From contig KK106982.1 of assembly GCA_000611775.1 (NCBI GenBank), positions 62,001-126,000 of the forward strand: a stretch of 64,000 nt of DNA. Direction: 5' to 3'. The number at the start of each line of letters is the position of its first letter. Positions within the stretch are counted from its first letter, which is position 1. This stretch comes from Umbilicaria muhlenbergii (taxonomy: Eukaryota > Ascomycota > Lecanoromycetes > Umbilicariales > Umbilicariaceae). A program made the position numbers and the translations under genes. Below are positions 43,611 to 54,879 of this stretch, piece by piece. A model generated the notes under the pieces. That model saw only the letters and a list, made by a program, of their open reading frames with translations, ran no database searches and was not told where the DNA came from.

Positions 43611-43830
43611 CAAGCTCTGATCACTCAGTCAAGAGGACAAGCACTGATCTCTTGTCATCACTGTGCCGCTTAAAGACCCTCATTTGATGAGTGCAGGAGG
43701 AGAATACTGAAGATTACAGATGATGCTTGTGATAATTGTGTATGAAATCACAAGGCTGTGTACTGTTGACATAATAAGTCATAATCTTATGTTGTATGAC
43801 AATTCAATTGATAAATAAATTAAACATCAT
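43611..43830 (+). pseudogene. Cys-rich, binuclear-cluster-like frame
   Basis: The plus-strand frame at 43,653-43,775 gives C-x2-C-x9-C-x11-C-x2-C-x8-C (CHHCAA-stop-RPSFDEC, DDACDNCV-stop-NHKAVYC). The spacing is close to fungal Zn-cluster proteins and to Cys-rich frames common around fungal repeats. Stops are TGA or TAA at W-like sites. No DNA-binding assignment is made. Confidence 0.4.
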
Positions 43831-44640
43831 TTACAGTGAAGGTTCTGTTTTTTTAAATGTCACCTCTGCTTTTACTTCTGTTGTGTCTGCATTTGCATCT
43901 GCATCTGCTTCAAATCATTCTGAATTTGAGGTCTGAATACCTGCCTTTATTCATGATTGAGAAGAGCAGGCCTCATGTCACTCATCATGTGTCATCACCC
44001 CCTCTCTCCGCCCCCGCCCTCAGGACTGAAGATCAGCCTCACTCACTGATTAATTAAGAAATGAGTTTGAGGGCACTCTACTGCATGATGAGCAGACTGA
44101 TATTAAGACAGAAGAAGATGATTTGTAAATTTAATCTATCATACATATAATTATTATGATCTAATCATTAGATAGGGTGATTGAGGATAGTGATGCAGAG
44201 AAGTCAAAGCATCAAGAAGAGAAGAAGAAGTTGTAATATATTTAATAACTCAACAAATTAATAGAATAGAAATGAAATTATTTTATAATATTTTAATTAA
44301 TAAACTTTATGACTGTAGACTGTGATGTTGTAACAGTAATTGATTGAGTGACTGTACTATGACAGAGTGTATACAGCATACAACAATGTAAACTGTCAGC
44401 TCTGCACATTATCACAGCTTCATTAAAGTTCATATGAATTTCTTTTAACAAGTTTACATGTTGAGGCCTGTTATATATAAGTTTCTACACTAAGCCTGAT
44501 TGAACCCTAAGATTTAATTGTGAAAGAAAGGATGAAAGTGAGCATTCTGCATGATATGACTACATACAATTATAACTCAGTGTTGTACATGTTCTATGAG
44601 TGATAAAAGAATTGATTGCATAGTAGCTAATTTTAACTAT
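43831..44640. other. AT-rich region without a gene
   Basis: A Leu-rich ORF at 43,857-44,057 is probably chance. From 44,060 to 44,640 the sequence is very AT-rich, with no frame or repeat recognised. Confidence 0.4.
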
Positions 44641-44649
44641 GCTTAAATG

Positions 44650-45796
44650 AGTGTAGAGTAGTGAAGTCATGCCTTAGTATAATCATAATACTCAGTCATT
44701 CAGATCATTCACAATGTTAAATTCTTTCAACTTAAGATGCTGTTGTCTAGTCTGTACTTTCATCACTTTAGCAGTTAAATTCATAATCTTCAAAGACTTC
44801 TCTTCCTTTATCAGAGCATTTGTTGATGAGACTTCAACCTTGAAATATCCTCACTTATAACTGCACTTTTCAACTTTGAGAGATGAAGTTTTGAGTTCAG
44901 TCTGCAATGACAAATCAGCATTATAAGGGATTAAATTATATGACAAAAGTACTTTGATCTGAGTCTTTGCACTCAGTGCAACAGGCTTCAGTTTAATCTT
45001 GAAGTTAATCTTTTGTTTAATTACTTTGAGTATCTTTTCCTTCTTAATGATTGATTGAACAGAAGATTTTAAATTCACAGTCTGTGTAAACACCTTATAC
45101 TTCACAATAATAAACAGTGATATGAACTCTGTTTTAAAACTGATACTCTTTAAAACTGTGATTAAATTTTCAGCCTTCATTGCAGACTTAAATAATAAAT
45201 CAGAGCTTCTTATAATGAATCACTCCTTCATCAGAGAGTATGAGGTTATAGCAATCTCTGAATGTTGTTGAAGTCATGAAGTATATAACTGACACTCTCT
45301 CAAAAGATCTTCTTTGATCCAGGTTTGCATATTGATGAAGGAATAATGTTGATGAATTGAAATGATTATGAAGTCATCTAAATTGTCATACAAGTTCAAA
45401 TCAATCAAAAAATGACATTATAATGTGTGAGATGCTCATAATCAAATATTAAACTTATTGAGCATTTCTCAGTACTTAATGTCAGCACCCTCTTTCACAC
45501 ATAGAATGAAGATCTTCAACATCACTTTAAAATTGATCTCATTTGTCACCTTATAACTGTGAGTGATGAATTCAGCATTTGGCTTTTCAGTCTTGATTCA
45601 TTCAACTGCTTTGATAATAACAACTTAACAAGTGTTTTCTGACTCCTTGCTGATATAAGTGCTGAAACATGAGTTAACAGTGATTGTCAGAGCTGATTCT
45701 TCATCATTATCATTACTGATGACAACAACAGCCCCTGACTCACTAGCAGTCAAGGCTTAAGTAAATGTTGACTGAGACACAGTCCTCTGAGTCAAT
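44650..45796 (-). pseudogene. Unknown minus-strand gene, 3' part, split by element C
   Basis: The minus-strand frame carries SESGAVVVISNDNDEESAL, EFITHSYKVTNEINFKVMLK, NLYDNLDDFIIISIHQHY and a fully open 109-codon end (45,180-44,851) rich in Lys/Ile/Val. Removing element C and one TCAAT copy joins it to a Cys-containing segment at 51,925-52,090 in frame. No family is recognised. Confidence 0.5.
45792..45796. repeat. Target-site duplication of element C, left copy
   Basis: TCAAT, repeated exactly at 51,925-51,929. Confidence 0.92.
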
Positions 45797-46003
45797 TGTT
45801 ATGACATGATCAACTGACACTGATGAATATTGAACTACCTGATGTTAAATTAAATTGAGACTAGTGTGTCTTAGCACCTTGATATTTATGTCATGACTGC
45901 ACTCACAAGACTGCTTCCTTCTTTGTACTTTTCTAAGTTCAAATAACTCACCTCTTGCAACAGTTTTAGACCTGCTTATGAAGTGAAATAATTAACTGTA
46001 ACA
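45797..46003 (+). repeat. Element C 5' LTR (207 bp)
   Basis: TGTTATGACATG...CTGTAACA; same length as 51,718-51,924 and as the solo LTR 782-988. Confidence 0.95.
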
Positions 46004-46439
46004 TTAGAAAAGTACCTACACTCTTTTCAACCTCTGAAGGTGACAGAATATCAGCTGAGACAAACATGTGTGTTGATGAGAAAATTCTTCCTCAACATCA
46101 TCAAACATCTCAACTCACAGTCTACTGAGTGATCAGGAGGTTCCTAGAACATCTTAAATTCATCAATTAATTATCAACAAATGAAAAGTTCTGTAACATG
46201 TAGGCGCCCTTGAAGATCTATTTGTAAACATAGACAACTGCAGTAGAGGCAGTTGAAAGAGTTAAGTTCTGAATCAGATAATCTCAGCACTAAGAGTAGA
46301 TGTCTGAAGCACTGAAGAAATCATGATTAAATCACATTAAGAGGAAGGGACCTCTTCTTAATCTGAAAGATTATTCTTGACTGAAGGACAGCCAGATGAT
46401 CATGAAAGATCAAAAACAGTAAACATCATGAAGATGAAC

Positions 46440-47522
46440 TCTTGAGGTGAGGTGACTCCTGAAAATTTACAGTAATAAACAGTACATGATTCAGAGAATA
46501 CCTGTCATCTAATATTAAAGATGCTAAATCAGAGAGATTCATACAAGACACAGATACAAGATTTAAAAGAACAGAATAATCAGAAAAACTCTCAAATAAA
46601 GAAGTTAACAACTGAGAAACAAGAATTAAAACAAAATGTGTTGAAGTTAACCTGATAATTTAACAACCTTGAAGCAGAGCAGTCAAGAGAAGGTACATTT
46701 AAATTAAACACAAGTGACACAATGAAGAAGTGTTCAGTGAAGTTTTCAGATTCATCAATTTTGAATGATGATCTTAAGCTCATGTTTCAGGTATGAGATG
46801 ATCAGATGAAGAGCAAGTTATTAATCAATGATGATTGATTCAATCAGTCAGATCAAGATGAAGCTGAACATGTCAGAGTGACTTACATCAAGATGTGAGT
46901 TGACAGCAAGGCTGCTGAACACCTTTATTCATGACTGAAGACTCAGTCAGGAAGAGAGATTTATGTTAAAGAAATTATTCAATACCTGAAGAACATCTTC
47001 AAGGATTCAGATCATCACTTGAAGGCATGAAAGCAGTTGAAGAAGTTCAAGATGTCTTATCTTGAGAACTTTAACATGTTTCAGTCAGAGTTTCTATGAC
47101 TGATGAACTCAGTGAAGATGTCAACAGATCAGTGAAAAGAGGAAATTCATGACAAGTTATATAACTCACTTTAAATTCAAATGAAAATTTATGTCACTGA
47201 TGAGGACATGTCATTTGACATTTACTGTAAGAAGACTCAACAGTTCATGAGAGGTCTTGTTAAAGCAGATGAAAAAATTAAAGAATAAAAGAATCAGCAG
47301 GAGCTGCAAAGAAAGCAGTCAACTTTTAAATTTAAAAAGAAGATAATCATCACAATCACTGCTGTTGCATGAGAAGTAATCAGATTAATGTTAACTGATG
47401 TAACTTGTTATATCTGCAATAAGAAAGAACACCTGATGAGGGATTATCTTGATAAGTTAAAGAAAGCTGAGGCAAAGGCTATAAACTCTGATCATTCAAA
47501 TTCAGAAAACAGATTACTTTAG
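46440..47522 (+). pseudogene. Element C gag
   Basis: The plus-strand frame contains KFSDSSILNDDLKLMFQV, the capsid-like block IIQYLKNIFKDSDHHLKA and FNMFQSEFL, then DEDMSFDIY and a zinc knuckle starting at 47,406 (CYICNKKEHLMRD, last Cys now Tyr). Pol follows in the -1 frame. Confidence 0.85.
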
Positions 47523-47579
47523 GTGAAATCTTTACCCTAAAGTCAACAGAAGAAGCAAAGATAAGTAAGATGAAAATGT

Positions 47580-50500
47580 TAAACATTTTAAAAGAGTCAT
47601 CATTAATCTGAGATTATCAACTTGCAGTCAACAGCTTAATCATAAGAGTAGCAGCTCTGCTAAACATCAGTGTTGCTGAAGAGGCTTTCATTCACAAGAA
47701 GCACTTTAAATTTGTGAAAAAACACCTGCAGTTATACATCAGGACAGCACAGAGGTCAGTTCTTTTAATAAGATATAATAATCAAAATGCTGAGATGATC
47801 TTCAGAGCATTTACAGCAAATTTAATGATTGACAGAAGATGAATCTCTACTCATTTCTTATTTTATGACATCAGCAGACATGATGTTCTGATTGAGAGAA
47901 AATGATGAAAGAAGATTAAAATATTAATTGATTACTTCAATTGAAAGCTGATTTGACCTGAGGAGACTCAATATCAGGCAAGCAAGAACTTAATGATATC
48001 AAGATGAAAATTACAATTATCAGAAGTCAAATCAGAACATCAGGCAGATGCTGAATGACATGATAATCTGCATGAGGCAGCAACATCAACTCAGATCTTA
48101 AGAAGAGCAGAAAGAAATGAAATTATAATGACATTTAACAAAGTTGACCCTGAGGATACTGAACATTCAACAAGATTAAATGAGCAAAAGAAAAGATTTA
48201 TTAAACTGCTTAAAAAGTCAGTCCTGTAGCTACAGGCACAATCAAAGACATGAAGAGCTCAACAGCAGATTAACATCAATGAGATGAAAAAACAATTAAA
48301 CAAAAAAGAAGATTCAATGAATCACATGAGTAATTCAATGAATGAAGGTCAAAGTTCATTGAATGTAAAAAAATCAAAGGATCATAAACCTCCTTTTTAT
48401 CAAGGAGTGAATATTACACTTCTGAAAGTAAGAAACTTCTTATGCAATGTCAGAAGAAAAAAGATGATTATTAATGTCATTAATATTCATGAGGTTAATC
48501 ATTTGATAAAAAACTGAAGGAACTCCTGTCTGCTGCTGCAGAATAAAGCAGAGCTGAATTAAAGAATAAAGAAAAAATTACCTCATCAGTATTAAGAGTT
48601 TGTGAAGGTTTTCAGCAAGATGACATCAGATCAGCTGCCTCTACACAAGGAAAAAGTGAATCATGATATCATCTTGAAAAATGAAAACAACCTGACCTCA
48701 AGCTTCTTGTACAGCATGTCACTGAAGCAATTAAAGTTAATCAAGGTCTACCTTGAAGATCACTTGAAAAAGAATTTCATAATCTTTAGTGACACTTCTT
48801 ATGTGTCATCAGTTCTCTTTGCAAAGAAACCTGAAGAGGAGTGATGTTTTTGCATTAACTACTGAAAGCTTAATGCAATCACTAAGAAGAATAAGTACCT
48901 CTTGCCTTTAATTGAAGAGACTTTAGCATGACTGATTAAAGCAAAGGTTTTTATCAAGCTGAATGTTAAGCAGGTGTTTTATTAAATACAGATGAAAAAA
49001 TCTGTTGAGAATTTAATCACTTTTCAGATAAGGTACAGATCTTACAAATATAAGATTTTATCTTTCAGCCTTTACAACAGATTCACCTTCTTTTAAAGAT
49101 ATATCAACAACATTTTATTTGATTATCTGAATGATTTCTGCATGATTTATGTGAATAATATTTTGATCTACTCAGAGGATCTGTTGAAACATGACACTCA
49201 AGTTAAAAAGATGCTTCAACACCTTAAGAAAGCAAGTTTACAAGTGAACATAAAAAAGAGTGAGTTCAGCATTCAATTTATCAAGTTTTTAAGCTTCATC
49301 ATCAGCACTGAAAATATTACAATGAACTCAGACAAAGTTTCTGTCATCAAGAACTGATTGTTATTAAAATTAATTAAGAAAATTCAATCCTTCCTGAGAT
49401 TCTGCAACTTTTATTATTACTTATTGAAAAAATAAGGTCAAGTTGTACACCTGTTGACAAAGCTGATCACAAAAGGAGCCTGACATCCCTTAAAAGAGCT
49501 GAAAATTTAAGCTTTTGAGAAGGCAAAAGAGCTGATGTTATCAGATGTTATCTGAGCTCACTACTCACCTTATTTGAAAACTCAAATGAAGACAGACGTC
49601 AGCAGTGAAGTTGTTACAGAAGTGCTCACTCAACAACAGAAAGATGACAAGTGAAAATCTGTAATTTACTTCTTAAAGACAATGTCACCTGAGGAAATGT
49701 GATATGAGATTCATGACAGAGAGATGTTAACAGTTGTTAAAGCTTTTCAAGAATGACATGACATGTTATTAAATTTACAAGCAGCTCCTTTTGTTACAAT
49801 TACAGATCATCATGCTTTAAAGTACTTTATCATCAAGTGACTGCTTAATTCACGGCAAGCTAGATGAGCTGATATTGTGACAGATTACAACTTCAAGATT
49901 ACTTATCACTCAAGAATAATCAACATCATTGCTGATGTCCTGACAAGAAAACACAATGAGTTGATCACTCAGAAAGAAAAGAACATCACTGCATGAACAC
50001 AACTGTTTCTGAATTCTAATTGCATAATAGTCACAATAGGTGAGGGTGCAATGAATGTTGAAAGTGATTCACTGAATGAGACTGAACAAGTGAAAAATTC
50101 TTATCAGTTGATGAATCAGATTCTGCAAGTCAATCACTCTCATGAATCACTGAATCAGTATCATCAGATGACAAGAAAGAAGGAACAGAGCTGAAAGCTT
50201 TAAGATAATCTTCTTACATAATTTGAGAAGCTCATGATGTCAGATGTTGATGCTTTGCAGACTCATTTAATTAATGAAGCTCATTCAACACCTGTGATGA
50301 TGCACTCAGGCAAGACTAAGATGACAAAGCTGTTGTCAGTTCAGTATTACTGATCAGGTCTGTCAAATGACTGTTTAATTTTTATTTCAAACTGCTGAAC
50401 ATGCTGTTAAATGCACATACTCTGAGACAAGACCTCAGGCCTACTTTATTCTTTATCAATTGAAGATAAGTGCTGACAGCATGTCTTATTCAACTTTAAA

Positions 50501-51676
50501 TCCTTCTCACGGGACAAGAAAGACTTTGACAACATATTTGTCATTATTGATCACTTTGAAAAAAGGGCCTTCTCACTGTCATGTCAAAAGACAGTTACAG
50601 CAGCTCAAGTTGTGCAATCATATTATGAGTACATCTGAAGAATCTACAGAACACCTGAGACAGCAATATCAGACTGAGGGCCTCAGTTCATCTCAGCATT
50701 CACAGATGAACTCTGCAAGCTTATGAGGATAAAGTAAAAGCTTTCAACAGCATATCACTCACAGACAGATGAAAGCACTGAGGTATTAAATCAGTACATC
50801 AATCAACAGCTTCACTTCTTCATGAATCACTTTCAAGACAACTGATCAGACCTTTTATCAGTAATAAATTTTGCTTAAGTGATTCTCACTCATGAGTTCA
50901 CAGGCATGTCATCTTATGAGTTGAAGCTGAGACAGATCCCTCATTTACACTTTCATTAAAAAGAGTGAACACAATCCTTGAACATCATAAGGGAGCAACT
51001 GACAAGAGAAGAAGCTCAGACCTTTGTTATTAAAGCTCATGATGCAGTTAAATGAGCAAAGGAAAACCTGAAACAGGCTTAAAATAAAATGACAAATCAA
51101 GCAAATAAGCATTAAAGGGAATCAGACTTCTTCATCAGAGATTGAGTTTATGTTACTTGAAAGAATTGAATCACTGAAAGATTTAGTTTAAAGTTAAATC
51201 ATCAAGTGACAGGTCTTTATTGAATTCTCAGCATGAAAGGTCATTTCTATGTTCTGAAGCTACCTGAACACATGAAGATGAACAACATCTTTCATGCTGA
51301 TCATTTAAGGAAAGTGATGAATGACTTAATGCTGAATTAAATTCAGGACCTGAAGTTGCTGACTGAAGTTAATGATCAACCTGAGTACACAGTGAAAAAA
51401 ATTTTAACAAGTCAGATTCACAACAACATCCTGCAATATCAAGTGACTTGAGAGGGATATGATTCAGCCTCAGAATGATATGATGCTGTTGACTTTATAA
51501 AGTCACCTCAAAAGGTAAAGGACTATCATGATGCTTATTCAAACAGAGTGAAGTCACTGAGGAGGTTACAAGTTTGATTAAATGCTTACAAGTCAGGTGA
51601 AGAGCTGAACCTGATGAATGAAAACAACATGACAATCAATAAAGGATCTGAGAGGCAGTCAAGATGAAAAATTTAA
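47580..51676 (+). pseudogene. Element C pol: PR-RT-RNaseH-IN-chromodomain
   Basis: A single frame. Protease-like ALLNISVAEEAFIHKKH (about 47,650) and RT with CINY, IYVNNILIYSEDLL near 49,150 (YVDD changed to YVNN) and FLRFCNFYY. RNase H at 49,560-49,900 (TDVSSEVV, YEIHDREMLTVV, TDHHALKYF). Integrase with an H-H/C-C region (50,260-50,400), IIDHFEKRAF and AYHSQTDEST. The chromodomain at 51,380-51,500 is YTVKKILTSQ...QYQVT-stop-EGYDS. Stop TAA at 51,674-51,676. Nearly all breaks are TGA. Confidence 0.92.
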
Positions 51677-51706
51677 GATAAAAACTGAGAACAGTCCTCC
51701 TGTCTG

Positions 51707-51717
51707 AAGAGGAGTGA
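51707..51717 (+). other. Polypurine tract of element C
   Basis: GAAGAGGAGTGA-type purine run directly before the 3' LTR. Confidence 0.65.
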
Positions 51718-51924
51718 TGTTATGACATGATCAATTAACACTGACAGATATTGAACTACTTGATGTTAAATTAAATTGAGATTAGTGTGTCTTAGCACCT
51801 TGACATTTATGTCATGACTGCACTCACAAGACTGCTTCCTTCTTTGTACTTTTTTAAGTTTAAATAACTCACCTCTTGCAACAGTTTTAAGCCTGCTTAT
51901 GAAGTGAAATAACTAGCTGTAACA
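51718..51924 (+). repeat. Element C 3' LTR (207 bp)
   Basis: Co-linear with the 5' LTR; followed by the target duplication TCAAT. Confidence 0.95.
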
Positions 51925-52430
51925 TCAATGATAGAGCAAGGATTTTAATTTGTATGAAAATAAGATTCTGAATATGACAAGCAGAGCACTGTTGAAGAGT
52001 ATTATAATTCTCATGAGCTTCATTAGTTGTGAAGTACTTAATCAGTCATTAAGTCCTTAAATGATTTATTTTAAAATTATTGTTGATGAATAACCAAGTG
52101 TATGACAATTCTAAGTAAGGAAAAGAAGATAAAACAGTGAAAATTATGTTTTAATATTATGATCCTTCAGCTGCTTCACATAATCATCATGTATCATATG
52201 AGGATTCAGATCCTCTTTCATTAACTTTACCTCATTGATTTCATCTGCAGATGTTCAATCAGTGACATTTAATGATCACTTTAAAAACTTCAAGATTGAA
52301 TGAACAGCAGTCTGTTGATAATCTAAAATCATGTGACATAATTGAAGATATGCAGCTTTATGCACCCTTGAGCTGTCATCAAGAATTGCCTCAGCTTTGA
52401 TAAGCAGTTGATATCTCATCATATGCAAGC
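51925..52430 (-). pseudogene. Unknown minus-strand gene, 5' part
   Basis: A first open piece from ATG 52,430 reads MMRYQLLIKAEAILDDSSRV, then HKAAYLQLCHMILDYQQTAV, and ends at about 52,150. A second piece, NEAHENYNTLQQCSACHIQN (about 52,020-51,960), runs into 45,796 in frame when element C is excised. The two pieces may be separate exons. Function unknown. Confidence 0.45.
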
Positions 52431-52599
52431 TCTGATGACATTATTTTAAGATGATTGCAGGCAAATAAATGTTGAGATTTAAAGATTAACAGAGTTTATT
52501 AACACTACTTTACAAAAATAGAGGGGTAAAGAGGAGTAGAAGCATAGATTATATTTTATCATATCAATTTTTAAAGTTTAAAGCATATTCACATTAACT

Positions 52600-53885
52600 G
52601 CTCCCTCATAGTTTCAAATCTCAGCCTCATGATACAGGTAATTCATGATTGATCTGTTAATCACTGCATTTGACTGATTGTTTTGCTTGCGTATGAGATG
52701 TTGATTTCAGAGTTGAACAAAGTCATGAACTTGATCTCAAATGATAAACATATAAATACAAAGTAAAGTTATTAGATCTGTGATTGTTTTTTTAAACAAT
52801 TTTTGCTCATGAAGTTCAGCAAAGAAAATCTAACTTTAATTAATGAAGCTCAAATTGTACAATAATTAAAGTTATATACACATCACTGAAATAACTGTCC
52901 TTTGCTCAGTTGAGCTCATCATGTTTTTATTCACTGATTGACAGTACTGATTTTGTACATAAAGCAGTTCTCAAATGATAGATCTGATATCTCAGTCTGA
53001 CTGTCTGAGACAGCTGATAATGAGCGTGAGCAAGCAAAACAGTCTCTGTACCTTTATCAGACTGAATAAACCTTGACTGTAAAGCATACTTCATGAACAA
53101 TACATCAAGATATTATTTGAGAACTGAGACTGCAGTTTAGTCAGAAAATCTCACATAAATTCAGGTAACATATCTGAAATAAGCATCAATTTCAGCATAA
53201 ATCTCAATATCATAGAAAGACAACTTCATATATTCATTCACACTTCATAGAAAGTTCAGGTCAGGTGTATTGTACTCATCTTTATAATGTTGTAAATCAG
53301 TGATGCATCATGTAATTCCTTCAGGATTTAACTGTCTCAGATCATTAAATAAGCAGTCTTTGAATTATATTAATAATGTATTTATAAAGAGAATTGTCAT
53401 ACAATTATCTTGCAATAATGCAGCTCTTGTTCTTGAAGAACTCAGTGAGCATTTCCTGCTCATATTCAATAATGATACTCTTATTTAGCTCAGCTTGTAA
53501 TAAAATCAAAGCTTTTTAATCTGTCTTCTTCTTATTAAATATAAATATTTACTTTTTCAGCTCAAGCTTCTGATGCATACAGCTGAGTTTAAACAAGTTA
53601 ATCTGATATTCTTCTGTTTTTAGAATTTAAAGAATGAGTGCATCTTCTACTCCTGTGATAAAGAATAAACAGATCAGATGACAGTGAAGTTGATGATTAT
53701 TATCAGTCTGTTGATACTTAACTGCACCTCATTTGTTGAGCTGCTGAAGAAGTGTCATACATGTCACAGAACTCTCTTGATCAGTTAAGTATTTAAAAAG
53801 ATCAGGAATAATTTTGTTCTTCATCATGTACAATTTAATGAGTCTCTTCTTAAAGAGCTCTAGATTGATCTGAGATTGAAGTATG
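52600..53885 (-). pseudogene. Integrase-core-domain transposon gene
   Basis: The minus strand reads LQSQINLELFKKRLIKLYMM from 53,885 (its ATG is now ATA) and then an N-terminal region. A retroviral-integrase-like core follows at about 53,260-52,900: IEIYAEIDAYFRYVT, FIQSDKGTETVLLAHAHYQL and, after a frame change near 52,990, NQ-stop-IKT-stop-stop-AQLSKGQLF, where the expected RIESWW Glu has become Lys. This matches the fungal integrase-core hypothetical family that is not part of LTR elements. Many TGA stops. Confidence 0.65.
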
Positions 53886-53977
53886 TTGTCATACAATTAA
53901 GAAGGACTTATCTGAGGGTTAATTTTAATATGTTATTACATAAATACACTGTTAAGATGATTACACCTGACAATAAG

Positions 53978-53982
53978 CTGCT
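53978..53982. repeat. Target-site duplication of D2, left copy
   Basis: CTGCT, repeated exactly at 60,498-60,502. Confidence 0.9.
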
Positions 53983-54333
53983 TGTAACAGGTGGTGTCAT
54001 AGTGACAGAGATAATACAATCATTCAATGAACTATATCAAGGTACAGTCAACCACGTCACAGGTATGACTATATCACTGATCACATGTAAACTCAGATAA
54101 AACTGAAGGTTGCAGACTTATGAGATTACATTTAATACATGAGTTGAGTATGAGCTCCTAACTATGAATCTACCTGTGATTATATAAAACTTTAAAAGAC
54201 TCATGTATGACTGTACTGCTCAGTGTGTGTAATATTTCTGCTCAGGGTGCTCATGCTCTGAGCATCATGAGCAGTATCACATGTACACCTGCTATGCATA
54301 TCAACCAGGTACCATCTAGTGAGAGGTGTAACA
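53983..54333 (-). repeat. D2 left (3') LTR, 351 bp
   Basis: Ends match D1. Only one copy of the 41-bp internal unit (54,238-54,275); two units (82 bp) are missing relative to the other three family D LTRs. Confidence 0.92.
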
Positions 54334-54870
54334 TTAGCTCCCCTCTCAACATTTTCATCCTTAAAAACTCAACCTCCCTCATGTCTTCATTCAGTATCAG
54401 AAAGAAGAAGTCATCTACTTCTCATTGTTCTCATTTGGCTGATTTGATCACCAAAAATGAAAGGATTGTCATGTGAACATGTGATCACTGCTTAACTGAT
54501 GACAAGAAGTGCAAGGTGTCAGATGATTATAATAAGTGTGATGCCTGCATTTAATTGAGCATCTCTTGCAACTTGTTCATATCTCTGAAGGAGATCAACA
54601 AGGTGAGTGTGAAGATTCATCATCTGAAAAAAGAAAAAGATGCCGTCATGACACAAAAGTGAAAGATAAGAGTGAAGAAAGAGTGACTTCACAAACAAAT
54701 CACTTTTCTGAGGAAGAAGCAGTCAGACTTGATCTGTACTGAACTTTAAAACATTGAAGAGCTGAAGACAGATGAGTACATGACTGCTGTAACTGCTGAT
54801 TCTTTTAACAGGCCTTCCCTTAACTTCTTCATGCTTAAGGCTTTTAACTTCAGCAGCGTGAACTGACTTC
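54334..54870 (+). pseudogene. Antisense Zn2Cys6-like/coiled-coil frame in D2
   Basis: Same frame as in D1: SIRKKKSSTSHCSH, then CDHCLTDDKKC and NKCDACI-stop-LSISC (near 54,480-54,570), then KEINKVSVKIHHLKKEKD and FLRKKQSDLIC. Here the third Cys position lost in D1 is kept and another is lost. Breaks are TGA or TAA. It is conserved in position and strand between the copies. Confidence 0.6.
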
Positions 54871-54879
54871 CTGCAGATT

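Larger units (their letters stand above)
45797..51924 (+). mobile_element. Full-length Ty3 chromovirus, family C, 6.13 kb
   Basis: Two 207-bp LTRs, a perfect 5-bp target duplication, gag, and a PR-RT-RNaseH-IN-chromodomain pol on the plus strand. It is distinct in sequence from families A and D. A solo LTR of the same family lies at 782-988. Heavy TGG-to-TGA decay. Confidence 0.95.
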
